Shown piece after piece: positions 1 through 11,194 of a DNA stretch of 64,000 bases (position 1 is the stretch's first letter; the number at the start of each line of letters is the position of its first letter). The notes beneath the pieces were generated by a model. It did not search any database. It saw only the letters and a list, made by a program, of their open reading frames with translations, and was not told where the DNA came from. The position numbers and the translations under genes are program-made. Source of the DNA: Mytilus galloprovincialis (taxonomy: Eukaryota; Mollusca; Bivalvia; Mytilida; Mytilidae); the NCBI RefSeq assembly GCF_965363235.1, contig NC_134850.1, positions 45,070,602 through 45,134,601 of the forward strand, in the 5' to 3' direction.

Positions 1-640
1 TACACCAAAGATTAAATTTCAAATATATCATAATAAACTGAAATATGACCATTATAGGTACACATTTTAGCGTGTTATTTGTAATTAATTTCATAGACAT
101 GCATTGCGCCTTTTGTGTTTTTTCATAAAGTTCTGCATTTTTTCTTTATCGTATTTCACAGTTATGATAAGGAAGTTAAACCATTTTGACAGACATAATT
201 TTTGTTCGGATTTGTTCCGCATTTTGAAAATTAAGCGATTTTTTTCAAAAATTCTGAACTAGAATTTACATGAAATGTCTTTCACGATCCGTTACCAGAG
301 CTTTCACGATCGTCTCTCAATACTTGACCGCCGTTAGATATTCTTTCACGATCATTTCTCTCGTTAAACTGAATGACACCTGTGTTTAGGACAACTATAC
401 AATTTGTAGACATCTATGTCTGTTGGTGTTTTGTGCTTTGTCATATTGTGCATACTCAAACATCTTTTTTTTCATATTGTATAAATGTTACGTTGACACG
501 GTTTGAGAAACTGCTATCAATAAACGTATTGTCTTTTGTTTGCATGTTAACAAGTCACCAATACACCTTGAACAATTATAAGTTTTTAAGTCCCAAATTT
601 ATAATGTGCATTTCAAAATTTCATAATTTTAAGAAATACG
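1..640. other. AT-rich intergenic DNA, no gene seen
   Basis: No reading frame here has recognisable domains or splice structure. A 156-codon open frame starting at 373 has low-complexity composition and no family resemblance, so I do not call it. The motif CTTTCACGATC occurs three times near 281-355, which suggests a small degraded repeat. Confidence 0.5.
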
Positions 641-649
641 CATATTTCA

Positions 650-735
650 TTCTACAAAACCTCGGCAGGTCTAGCATGAAGATGCATACGACACATCTCG
701 GCAGTATAGTAACGGAATCAGCCGAGGGTTGCAAA
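650..735 (+). repeat. Short dispersed repeat, inverted partner at 7560-7640
   Basis: The segment beginning AAAACCTCGGCAGGTCTAGC reappears as its reverse complement near 7610-7636. The similarity runs on through a second block (TCGGCAGTAT) and a third (TCAGCCGAG) with the same order and spacing. Flanking sequence outside about 85 bp does not match, so this is a small repeat unit rather than a large inverted duplication. Its class is unknown. Confidence 0.55.
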
Positions 736-1159
736 ATTTCAAATCAGAAAATTAAATTTCGAGTTAAAAAAAAAGAAAACATTTTTACGTTAAAGTTAAC
801 TCTTGAAAGTTTCACTTTTAAAAATCCAAAATTCAGGGTCTAAAAAGTCTTTAAAGTACTATTTGTATTAAATTTTTAATATTATCAGTTTAGCAATAAA
901 GTAGCCGGAGCCTTTGGTGCCGAATATACGGTGTGGATATTTCTCATTATATCTCATGATTGCCTATAATTGCTTATATCAACTTTATTTGAACTTTGAT
1001 GTAAAGTCATACCACATATTTTTTTATTTTATTTTTTTATTTTATGATTCAATCAGTCAGTTTTAAAAATGCTTACAAAGCCATTAAATTTCAGTGTTCC
1101 GTTTTACTTGAATACTTTGCTGATCATTACAAGTTGTGAATATATATTATTATATACAA
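736..1159. other. AT-rich DNA, nothing recognised
   Basis: T-rich and A-rich runs with no coding signal and no repeat partner seen elsewhere in the window. Confidence 0.4.
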
Positions 1160-1650
1160 AACAAGAATGTGTCCAAAGTACACGGATGCCCCACTCGCAC
1201 TATCATTTTCCATGTTCAATGGACCGTGAAAATGGGTAAAAAATATAATTAGGCATTAAAATTAAAAAGATCATATCATAGGGAACATTTGTACTAAGTT
1301 TCAAGTTGATTGGACTTCAACTTCATCAAAAACTACCTTGACCAAAAACTTTAACCTGAAACTCGCACTTTAATTTTCTATGTTCAGTGGACCGTGAAAT
1401 AGGGGTCAAAAGTTTAATTTGTCTTTAAAATTAGAAAGATCATATCATAAGGAACATATGTACTAAGTTTCAAGTTGATTGGACTTCAGCTTCATCAAAA
1501 ACTACCTTGACCAAAAACTTTAACCTGAAGCGGGACAGACGGACGAACGAACGGACGGACGAACGCACAGACGGACGAACGGACGAACGAACGGACGCAC
1601 AGACCAGAAAACATAATGCCCCTCTACTATCGTAGGTGGGGCATAAAAAT
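1160..1650 (+). repeat. Non-autonomous interspersed repeat with two internal copies and a GGAC-rich tail
   Basis: The element opens with ATGCCCCAC (1186-1194) and closes with the complement GTGGGGCAT (1636-1644). Between them are two diverged copies of a block of about 170 bp (around 1190-1350 and 1363-1530, both ending in ACCTTGACCAAAAACTTTAA). A simple repeat of GGACGAACG type follows at about 1537-1600. No coding capacity. The layout (short complementary ends, internal duplicates, GAC-rich run near the 3' end) recurs in the repeats at 14206-14665 and 36128-44515. I associate this family with mussel genomes, but the class is not settled. Confidence 0.7.
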
Positions 1651-2121
1651 GTAATAGAAAGTATTATCTTACCCCCTCCAGTTCTGAGAATATACTGGAT
1701 TCAACAACAGTACAGCAAGAAAACTCAAAATAAAACTATATTTCCAGTTCATAATGATCTGAATGGTTCAATGACAATTCATGAGAATGAAATCTAAAAG
1801 GAAATTGTATATCTAACTAAGTGAAACATCACGTGACTTCGATGACGTAGCAACCGCCATCTTTCGTAAATCCGTCTCTTAAAAATTTCATAGGCATTTC
1901 AATAAACTTTAATATACCCGTTTATCCGATCCGTTTTTCTGATTTTTGAAGCTCTTTCCATTGTCTTCGTGTAATGCGGGAAAGAGGGGGTATGGGCAGA
2001 CTAAGGAGGTTGCCTCCCCTTTACCGTTGAATGCTTAGTTGTCGCTTTGCTTTACATGTTTCTGTGCACTATTTTAACTACGAAAATTTGGGGAGCTGTC
2101 GTTCACGTTCTTTCGAGGCCT
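1651..2121. other. Non-coding DNA, nothing recognised
   Basis: Unremarkable AT-rich sequence with a slightly GC-richer patch around 1975-2030. No open frame with family resemblance. Confidence 0.4.
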
Positions 2122-2458
2122 CCTGGTGAATAAAACAAAGATGTCTATATACATTTATTTTGAGTCCAACCATAAGAGAAATCTAATCAAAATACATTAA
2201 TATAAAATAAGAGTTTGATTCTTAAAATGAACTTGAATTAACAATTATCAAATTACTTTATTAATGAATTAAAATAGTTTATCATAATATTTAAGGTAAC
2301 GTTAATAAAGAAATATGTCTATTACACTTTTTTTACATTAAAACATTGCAAAAGTTACGTTTAATTTTTCATTTAACAAAAATTATAAGTTTACGAGCCT
2401 GGTGAATAAAAGAAAGATGTCAATATATGTTTATTTCGAGTTCAACCATAAGAGTAAT
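2122..2458 (+). repeat. Pair of direct repeats of about 61 bp
   Basis: Positions 2122-2182 and 2398-2458 both begin CCTGGTGAATAAAA and both end in AACCATAAGAG plus a few bases, with a handful of substitutions. They are separated by about 215 bp of AT-rich sequence. They could be two adjacent insertions of one short element or a duplication; I do not recognise the family. Confidence 0.6.
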
Positions 2459-2530
2459 GTTTAGTTCCTTATGGTTTCATATTTTAAACCCTAAGAACAC
2501 GTTCTGGTTTGATATGTTTTATTCACCAAT

Positions 2531-2900
2531 CACCCAGACGAAGTTCCAGCTCATATCATTAAACAGGCAGCAGAATCATTAGCTCCGTATCTTACCCGGA
2601 TTTTTCAGCTTTCCCTGGACCAGGGTAAGATCCCAGATGAATGGCGCAAAGCGAACATCGTGCCAATCTTCAAGAAGGGAGAGAAACACCAACCCTCAAA
2701 TTACATGCAGGCCCGTCTCATTGCCATATATATCATGGAAACTGTTAGAGCATATTATTCATAGCACAGCAATGGATTACTTTGATCGACACCATATTAT
2801 ATATGATAAACAACATGGCTTGAGAAGTCGCCGATCCTGTGAGACCCAATTAGTCGTAACACTAAACCAGATTGCAAAAACACGGACCAGGGGCACATAG
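2531..2900 (+). mobile_element. Truncated non-LTR retrotransposon, reverse transcriptase N-terminal part (CR1/L2-like)
   Basis: Read from 2531, the frame gives the start of a LINE reverse transcriptase: an IPDEW segment, then VPIFKKG and a PSNY segment. A net 4-base insertion near 2707 shifts the frame. The next frame continues with RPVSL, LLEHII, DKQHG and then RRSCETQL, the usual order of fingers motifs in CR1/L2/jockey-type elements. It ends in TAG at 2898-2900 before the catalytic palm motif, so both ends are truncated. It is a dead fragment. The LINE piece at 12823-13533 covers the C-terminal part of the same broad type but is separate. Confidence 0.85.
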
Positions 2901-3304
2901 ATACTTCTCTATCTTTTTTTATACAAGCATTAGTTATTTTCTACAATTCATGCAATTACATGTAAGATTCACTTATTTTTACATGAAATATTAAAATTTA
3001 TTTCTTTAAATATTTGACCTCAATTTAAATTCATTATATTCGTACATAATTCTTTCTTAAAATGTAGACTCTGACAGTTTAAATTTAGATGAAATTATGT
3101 CTCAGATTATGTTCAATAGAAATTATTGCTCTTTTTCTCTTTCTCTAACCGTTGACTAAATCATAAAACTAAGAAACCTTCGTCTTCTCATAAAGTTCTT
3201 TAAAAAAGTGCAGTTTTATAGTACTATCAGAAGTATAGGCTACTGATTTAAAATATAATACTTCAGATATCATCATAAAATGAATGTTATCAATTATCAT
3301 AAGT
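2901..3304. other. AT-rich DNA, nothing recognised
   Basis: No coding or repeat signal found beyond AT-rich composition. Confidence 0.4.
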
Positions 3305-3640
3305 TATATGGTTCGCTACTGACCCCCTTCGGATCCATAGAGGGTTAGTGAAATTCATAAGGGGTGAGGCCGAATGCCGAATCCCCTATGGATTTTATTC
3401 ACCTTCTATGGATCCGTAGGGGTCAGTAGTTAACCGTATAACGAATTTATCGCACTCTGGACTTTTTCTGCTGCGTTATGTAGAAAAATAAACAATGAAA
3501 CACAGAATTTAATTTATGGATGACGTCACCATTTACGCGTCATGAACCCCCTATGAAATTTACTTACCCCCTACGGTCTCATAGGGGGTCACCACGTGAC
3601 GGCGTTAAACCAATTATAACGTGATAAATAACCCGCGGTT
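3305..3640. mobile_element. Foldback MITE-like element
   Basis: The stretch around 3316-3352 (CTACTGACCCCCTTCGGATC and on) is complementary to 3400-3432 (GGATCCGTAGGGGTCAGTAG), forming a hairpin of about 115 bp. A third diverged block with CCCCCTACGG and ATAGGGGGTCA lies at 3570-3590. The ends near TTATACGG and ATAACGTGATAAA may be further imperfect inverted repeats. There is no coding content, so it is probably a non-autonomous DNA element. I cannot assign a superfamily. Confidence 0.6.
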
Positions 3641-3993
3641 CGATAAAACGCTCTTATTTGGTTGTTGCTACATAAGAAAATGAAAATATGACGATTAATG
3701 AACGTCCATTGGTAAATAGTATATTCATGTCAGAACGAAATAATATTTATGAATTTTCTAGACTTTGAGCTAGTCATTTTGTTTAATCTTATAGTTGTAT
3801 TATTGGCATATGTATACATACATATATCCCGTAATTTATTCACAACCGTTGTACATTTAAAAAGACGTAGAAATTTTATATATTGTAAATAGTATTTTAT
3901 TTCATATTGTGTATTATATCTCTGCATTTTAATAGTTTCTTATAATTCTGTATAGAATGGCTCTCATTTTATTTAGTGTTATTTTACAATGTA
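3641..3993. other. AT-rich DNA, nothing recognised
   Basis: No supported gene; short open frames here are AT-rich noise. Confidence 0.4.
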
Positions 3994-5291
3994 TACACAT
4001 GGAAAAAAGTATTGCAACACCTTGATTTTCTAAAACTTGAAATATCAGCCTTTTATTTTGGATTGAATTTGATAAAATATTTGTAAAATAATATTGAAAC
4101 ATACTTTATGATCACATTGGCATTTTAACGAACGAAATTTTTTTGAAAAAAAAATGATTTATTTAACCACAATCTTAATAACAAAATGAAGTGTTTTTTG
4201 CACAAAAAACTGCATTTGACAACTTTTACTGTAGTCGAACTTTACAATGTCAGACATTTTAAAATTAATCTTAAGATGATTGTTCGCATCATGGTTGATC
4301 GTTATACGCAAAAGAATTAGTACTTTGTGCGCAGCCTCCATTCAAACGGTTAACCGCCACTTAACGTGTTCTGATTCCTGGCATAAATCGACTAATTTGT
4401 TGCTAAGGTAGCAGCAACCATTTCTGATGAAGGGCATTGTTAATTCCATCACGTGTTTGGACTGGAGAGTCCATTCGCGCACATTACGCCCAATAGTGTC
4501 CATATATGCTCGATATGGGTCCAATCCGGGCTACGATCGGGCCAATGAAGATAAACCGAATTCCATTGGAACAATGGATCTTCCTCCACGATGCTTATTT
4601 CCAACTTTGGCGAGCTCTGCACTATATTGGATACGGACAACTGTGTGTCTGTTCGTAAGCAAAGGTCCCCGAAATGGTCTTATCGCACGATAATCACTTC
4701 CGATGAGTCGATCTCGAACAATTTTTGTTAAAAGGCTCCTGTATGCCCACCAATCTCTTTTTTATGATTGAATTGTATGCAATGGGTTTCTTTCTGACCA
4801 ACCTTCATTATGCTTGATTTTCCCCAGCAGATGACATAAGGGGTCTTTTTGATCTCGGATAATCTTTAAAATCGTTTATTGCCTGATTTTTATTCTCAAA
4901 ACAACTAATAATGGAATGGTGATGACCAACAAAACGTGTGGTTATCACAGCAACATTCCTGCTTCTCTCATGCTGATAATCTGCCATCTTGCTGCGGTTA
5001 AGAGTTGTGGAGAACCCATTACAAGGTGTCAATCACCTAAATTTATAAACTTGGTTATTTAGAGTGTTGAAAACAATGAGGATAAAAAAAACACCTGTTT
5101 TGCTGTTTACGGATACAGTAGCTGCATGTGCAGATAAGAACTTATCGAGTCGATAATTATTGATCAAACTCAGGTGATATTTAAATAATGTTTAACTGGT
5201 TCTATTTTAACAAATTATATCACCAAAAAATAAAGAGTGTATTTTTAATTTCAATTTCAATTTGGTGTTGCAATACTTTTTTCCATGTGTA
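3994..5291 (-). mobile_element. Tc1/mariner-type DNA transposon, complete ends, dead transposase
   Basis: Perfect terminal inverted repeats of 26 bp (CACATGGAAAAAAGTATTGC at the left, 3996 on; its complement ends at 5289) are each flanked by TA, the expected Tc1 target duplication. The length of about 1.29 kb is normal for the family. On the - strand there are remnants of the transposase. The N-terminal paired-like helix-turn-helix region (HHSIISCF, then a PRSKRP linker) lies at 4808-5032. The C-terminal region with SPDWTHIEHIW lies near 4500-4560. The frame is broken by shifts and stops, so no functional protein is predicted. Confidence 0.9.
4342..5032 (-). pseudogene. Tc1-like transposase remnant
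   Basis: Three frames on the - strand carry consecutive pieces of one transposase. The DNA-binding start is at about 5032-4808. The segment ending the DDE domain (WPDRSPDWTHIEHIW, equivalent to the family SPDLNPIEHxW motif) is at about 4560-4500. A C-terminal tail in another frame is at 4524-4342. At least two frame changes are needed, one of them just after SPDW. The catalytic centre between these pieces is too decayed for me to read. Confidence 0.8.
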
Positions 5292-5594
5292 TATAAAGAT
5301 TGATTGTACTTGTTGAGAGATCAGACTTTAATAAAACATTAAATTGAATTGTAAAGCAATATGACAAAAGGTTATTTATTTTCTTTTAAAACTATTGCTA
5401 TCTTTTTTTTTTTCAATAGGTTCATCTTTGAAGTTACATTTAATTTTTAAGCCTAACATTCGAACATGCAAAAGAGATACCTAATGAAATTATCAATCTC
5501 GAAAGTCGATGGCAAACTGACAACGACGTGACGTCATCGCAAAATAAAAAAACGCCCACAGACAAACAACAGTCTATAAAAAACAGCATAGATA
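5292..5594. other. Non-coding DNA, nothing recognised
   Basis: AT-rich flank of the Tc1 element with no repeat partner seen. Confidence 0.4.
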
Positions 5595-5760
5595 ACATGA
5601 GCTTGAGCAAAACGAACCCCACCAAGATATATAGGGGTGACCAAATATGCTTAGGACGCGAAAGCAGATCCTGCTCCACATGTGAAACCATTAAGTATAC
5701 ACCGATACATAGTCATAATTGCAAAATAAGCTATGAACTTTCGATTATATGACATTCCAA
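5595..5760 (+). repeat. Partial copy of a dispersed repeat (CTGCTCCACATGTG family)
   Basis: The sequence around 5665-5690 (CAGATCCTGCTCCACATGTG) resembles 20885-20910 and 50612-50640, where similar context also follows. This is the shortest of three pieces in the window. Non-coding; class unknown. Confidence 0.5.
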
Positions 5761-6861
5761 TATAATTTGTAATGATTAGTTCGAATGATATGTTTAAAAA
5801 AAAGTAAATATGCTTGAGGTAAAACAAAAAGGCTCGGCACAAGTATTTTCAATTGTGGTGAAATTCATTAATTAAAATAAATCTGTCTTTATGAATAACA
5901 AAAATAACTGTATTAAGGACGTGAAAGTTCAAAATGTCCATGTCAAATCCCAGTTAGCCAACTTAATCTTGACAATCAATTAGAGGTACTTAACACTGGC
6001 TGATATCAATGAACTCTTTTTTCCCTGAATTCTATTTTCATACATATAATTTCCCTCTTTCATAAATTTAACTAAGAGTACGCCTAATGAATCATATTTA
6101 CGTGACAGATTAGAAGTATTTGACCTAAGTCGGACTTATACAATTTAGAAAAGAATATATATATATACATGAAAGTAGTTTGTTTCCTTACTTATGAAAG
6201 TTGCATTATCAATTGTAGTATTTTGATAAACGAAATGTGTTTATTTGACTTTTGAATCATTGATTGATGGCTGCTTAACTACAGTGGCAAATATTTCATA
6301 CAAGTTCAGGACGAGAACAAATAACAATACATAAAATAGGTAAGACCTGTAATTAAGGTCAGAGAATTTGCGACTGAAACTCGAAAATAAGGGTTTATTG
6401 GATAGGGACGGAAACAAGCCACCTACAGACCCCTACGGAAGAGTTAGTGCAAAGATTCATTACTTTCAGATACTGTGATACTCGTTATACTCGAGGTATC
6501 GGATTTAAATTGCCCAATCTGATCGGACACATTAGATTTTTGACTATTATACTGTAGAAATACAAGAAATTTGTTCAATTGACGGTTGGAAAACTCATAC
6601 TTGTCTAGTACATTTATAAACGGTATAATTTTATGTTCAGTTGACGCTGAGAAAGTCCTTATTACGTGTAGTATGTGAACAAACACAATGCGTTCAATTA
6701 ACCTTATACTAATCAATAATTAGCATATGAATAAACGGAATGTAGAATATATTGCAAAGAGACATCAAATCAAGAAGAATAAAAAACACACAATCTTTAC
6801 CAACACACAGGCGCGGTCTACTATGCAAGTATCCAACTCTAAATCGTCTCTAATGTAAAAT
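5761..6861. other. Non-coding DNA, nothing recognised
   Basis: About 1.1 kb without a supported gene or repeat. Confidence 0.4.
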
Positions 6862-6980
6862 TAAAAACACAATGAATGAATTAGTTCGAAATTTTCTAAT
6901 TCAAAAACATAATGAATGAGTTAGTAGGAAACTATCTTATGTAAAAACCTAATGAATGAGTTAGTAGGAAAATATCAGGT
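6862..6980 (+). repeat. Tandem repeat, unit about 41 bp, three copies
   Basis: Three successive units share AAAAACNTAATGAATGAGTT and GTAGGAAA-type cores. The first copy is the most diverged. Confidence 0.7.
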
Positions 6981-7559
6981 GATGTTATCAATACGAAATT
7001 CCTTATAGACAAAACATTTGGATAAAACAAAAGACAACTTTTGATTTAGTCTATGGTATATGACTTTGAAGTTAGAACAGACACACGGACATATGTCTGC
7101 ACTTTTTACATACATTTACCTGAAAAATTAGTACATTAACACTTAACTCTATTATTCTGTACCATTCAAAAAGACAACAAGCAAATAAGGTGTGCCTGAA
7201 ATCTAATAAAAGAAAGCTTCCTGGTACTGAAAGTAAGATCAAAATATTTAAATGCTTGTAAGAAATCATAATGTCCTAAAAACTCTTATATCGGTCATTG
7301 TATATCGTGGAAGATTTTCCACAGCCACATAAATGATAATATTAAGATTTTAATAAAAGAAGATCTTTAAACAGTCAAGATTCTACAGTCCTGTCTATTT
7401 GGATTACTTTATTAACGTATATGACGATGCCATCGATATTTCTTTGTTTTCTAGCAATGTGCACTTTACTATCCATATCCGTATACTGAAAAAACCTAAA
7501 GGGATCTACGTCGCCATCTTGGAAATGTACATTACTGTACCATATCGCAATAAACAACT
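6981..7559. other. Non-coding DNA, nothing recognised
   Basis: No open frame with coding character and no repeat partner identified. Confidence 0.4.
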
Positions 7560-7640
7560 CTCGGCTGAATGTTCTACCATACTGCCGAAATGTGACAAGT
7601 GCGTCGACCTGCTAGACCTGCCGAGGTTTTGCAGATTGAA
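7560..7640 (-). repeat. Inverted partner of the repeat at 650-735
   Basis: It reads CTAGACCTGCCGAGGTTTTG on the + strand, the complement of the block near 655-675. Further matching blocks (ATACTGCCGAAATG, CTCGGCTGAA) lie in mirrored order. Confidence 0.55.
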
Positions 7641-7844
7641 ATATACCGTATGTCTTGAAATATTGATAATAAAAAATGCACATTAAACATTTAATTGTTC
7701 AAGTGGTATTTATGACTTGTTAACATAGAGAATAAATTTTGCTCTCAACGGACCAATAAAAAGAACGAGGTTAATAAGTATTTGTATCGCAGAAAACATT
7801 AATGTAACATGTTATTATATTAAGTTCATGTAAACAGCGCAAAT

Positions 7845-9495
7845 TAATCATCCTATGGTCTTTGGTGATTTACACCAATGTCCTGTGGTCATTGATGAAT
7901 AAACCATTTTCCTTTGGTTCTTGGTGATTTACACCATTGTCCTGTGGTCAATGATGAATAAACCATTTTCCTGTGGTTCTTGGTGATTTACACCATTGTC
8001 CTGTGGTCATTGATGAATAAACCATTTTCCTGTGGTTCTTGGTGATTTACACCATTGTCCTGTGGTCATTGATGAATACAGCATTTTCCTGTGGTTCTTG
8101 GTGATTTACATCATTGTGCTATGGTCTTTGATGATTTACAGGATTGTCCTGTGGTCATTGATGAATAAACCATTTTCCTGTGGTGGTGGTGGTGATTTAC
8201 ATCATTGTGCTATGGTCTTTGATGATTTACAGGATTGTCCTGTGGTCTTTGATGATTTACAGGATTGTCCTGTGGTCATTGATGAATAAACCATTTTCCT
8301 GTGGTGGTGATGATTTACAGAATTGTCCTGTGGTCTTTGATGATTTACAGGATTGTCCTGTGGTCATTGATAAATAAACCATTTTCCTGTGGTGGTGATG
8401 ATTTACATCATTGTGCTATGGTCTTTGGGGATTTACAGGATTGTCCTGTGGTCATTGATGAATAAACCATTTTCCTGTGGTGGTGGTGATTTACATCATT
8501 GTGCTATGGTCTTTGATGATTTACGCCATTGTCCTTTGGTCTTTGGTGATTTACGCCATTGTCCTGTGGTCATTGATGAATACAGCATTTTCCTGTGGTT
8601 CTTGGTGATTTACATCATTGTGCTGTGGTCTTTGATGATTTACAGGATTGTCCTGTGGTCATTGATAAATAAACCATTTTCCTGTGGTGGTGATGATTTA
8701 CATCATTGTGCTATGGTCTTTGATGATTTACAGGATTGTCCTGTGGTCATTGATGAATAAACCATTTTCCTGTGGTGGTGGTGATTTACATCATTGTGCT
8801 ATGGTCTTTGATGATTTACGCCATTGTCCTTTGGTCTTTGGTGATTTACGCCATTGTCCTGTGGTCATGGATGAATACAGCATTTTCCTGTGGTTCTTGG
8901 TGATTTGCATCATTGTGCTGTGGTCTTTGATGATTTATAGGATTTTCCTGTTGTCATTGATAAATAAACCATTTTCCTGTGGTGGTGATGATTTACATCA
9001 TTGTGCTATAGTCTTTGATGATTTACAGGATTGTCCTGTGGTCTTTGATGAATAAACCATTTTCCTATGGTTCTTGGTGATTTACATCATTGTGCTATGG
9101 TCTTTAATGATTTACAGGATTGTCCTGTGGTCGTTCATGAATAAACCATTTTCCTGTGATGGTGGTGATTTACATCATTGTGCTATGGTTATTGGTGATT
9201 TACACTATTGTCCTATGGTCTTTGGTGATTTACACTATTGTCCTTTGGTCTTTGGGGATTTACATCATTTTTGTTTTGTCTTTGGTGATTTACACCATTT
9301 TCATTTGGACGATGGTGGTTTACATCATTTTCCTTTGGTTTTTGGTGATTTACACCATTTTATTTGGACTGTGGTGGTTTACATCATTTTCCTTTGGTCT
9401 TTGGTGATTTACACCATTGTCATTTGGACGATGGTGGTTTACATCATTTTCCTTTAATCTTTGGTGATTTACAAATCATTGTGCATTTTTATTTG
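7845..9495 (+). repeat. Minisatellite array 1, unit about 29-31 bp, with a 295-bp higher-order repeat
   Basis: The base unit is close to GGTGATTTACATCATTGTCC followed by TNTGGTC. Variants alternate with a sister unit containing GATGAATAAACCATTTTCCT. Blocks starting at 8389 and 8684 are near-identical over several units, giving a 295-bp higher-order period. Units carry few stop codons, so long open frames with repeating DLHHC or VIYIIVLWSL strings appear in more than one forward frame. I read these as by-products of the repeat rather than a gene. Confidence 0.9.
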
Positions 9496-9964
9496 GTGGT
9501 GATTACTAGTGTCTTTTGCCTTTGATGGTGATATCTATTAGAATGTCAAAATGTTCTATTGTATTGTTTATTTGTGTATCTCTGTCCTGAATTTTCTTCT
9601 ATTTATTTTTAATGTAGTCCTGTCATGTGATGTTGTCATTTTAGTATTTATTATTTATATTTAACATTGCGATACGTGCGCAAGATTTAGCTAGTCGCAA
9701 AACCAGGTTAAACCCACCATTTTTCTTTAAAATGTTCTGTACCAAGTTAGGAAAATGGCAGTTGTTGTCTTATAAATTATTTCTGTGTGTGTTGCATTGT
9801 CGTTTGGTTTGTTGCACTTCAGTACTTCTGTTTTTTCGTTGTTTTACTTTATTGGTTTGTGTGTTTCCCTCGGTTTTTGTTTCTTACACAGATTTATTTT
9901 ATCTTAATCGATTTATGACTTTCGAACAGCGGTATACTACTGTTGCCTTATTTATCTCATTTTC
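9496..9964 (+). repeat. Dispersed repeat copy separating two minisatellite blocks
   Basis: Around 9695-9765 the sequence (AAACCAGGTTAAACCCACCA, then a CTGTACCAAGTTAGG block and GCAGTTGTTGTC) matches 31695-31770 and the reverse complement of 50375-50450. It interrupts the same minisatellite that resumes at about 9965, so it probably inserted into the array. Confidence 0.6.
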
Positions 9965-11130
9965 ATTTGTATTCAGTGGTTTACATCATTGTCCTTTTGT
10001 CTTTGATAATTTACATCATTTTCTTTTGTCTTTGGTGATTTACACCATTGTTCTTTGTCTTTGGTGATTTACATCATTGTCTTTTGTCTTTGGTGATTTA
10101 CACCATTGTTCTTTGTCTTTGGTGATTTACATCATTGTTTTTTGTCTTTGGTGATTTACACCATTGTCCTTTGGTCTTTGGTGATTTACATCATTGTCTT
10201 TTGTCTTTGGTGATTTACATCATTGTCTTTTGTCTTTGGTGATTTACACCATTGTCCTTTGGTCTTCGGTGATTTACATCATTGTCTTTTGTCTTTGGTG
10301 ATTTACATCATTGTCTTTTGTCTTTGGTGATTTACACCATTGTTCTTTGTCTTTGGTGATTTACATCATTGTCTTTTGTCTTTGGTGATTTACACCATTG
10401 TCCTTTGGTCTTTGGTGATTTACATCATTGTCTTTTGTCTTAGGTGATTTACACCATTGTTCTTTGTCTTTGGTGATTTACATCATTGTCTTTTGTCTTT
10501 GGTGATTTACACCATTGTCCTTTGGTCTTCGGTGATTTACATCATTGTCTTTTGTCTTTGGTGATTTACATCATTGTCTTTTGTCTTTGGTGATTTACAC
10601 CATTGTTCTTTGTCTTTGGTGATTTACATCATTGTCTTTTGTCTTTGGTGATTTACACCATTGTCCTTTGGTCTTTGGTGATTTACATCATTGTCTTTTG
10701 TCTTTGGTGATTTACACCATTGTTCTTTGTCTTTGGTGATTTACATCATTGTCTTTTGTCTTTGGTGATTTACACCACTGTTCTTTGTATTTGGTGATTT
10801 ACACCATTGTTCTTTGTCTTTGGTGATTACATCATTGTCTATAGTCTTTGGTGATTTACATCATTGTCTTTTGTCTTCGGTGATTTACACCATTTTTCTG
10901 TAGTCTTTGGTAGTTTACACAACTGACCAATAGTCTTTGGGTATTTTCATGATTGTCATCTGATTTTTGTGTAGTGAATTACATCATTGTCATTTGGTTA
11001 ATGGTGATTTACATCATTGATCTTTGGTTGTTGGTGAATTACAACATAGTGTTTTGGTCTTAGGTGATTTACCTAATTTTTGTTTGGTCTTTACACAATT
11101 GTCATTTTGTCTTGGGTGAATATAAAGTGT
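9965..11130 (+). repeat. Minisatellite array 2, unit about 29-30 bp, with a 263-bp higher-order repeat
   Basis: Units of TTTGGTGATTTACATCATTG plus TCTTTTGTC alternate with the ACACCATTGTCC variant. The rare variant GGTCTTCGG occurs at 10261 and again at 10524, with matching units between, so nine units form a 263-bp higher-order repeat. After about 10900 the units become diverged and the array fades out by 11130. Confidence 0.9.
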
Positions 11131-11194
11131 TGACATATTGACAATCATACAACATCCTTTTATTTTTATATTGTCTCATATATCTACATAAAAC

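Noticed and set aside
373..843. 156-codon open frame near the left edge
   Set aside because: Composition is that of AT-rich non-coding DNA, with no motif and no repeat of the frame in homologous sequence.
7845..10067. Long open frames with repeating DLHHC and VIYIIVLWSL strings in the minisatellite
   Set aside because: They occur in overlapping forward frames, follow the DNA repeat exactly and have no start context or non-repeat domain.
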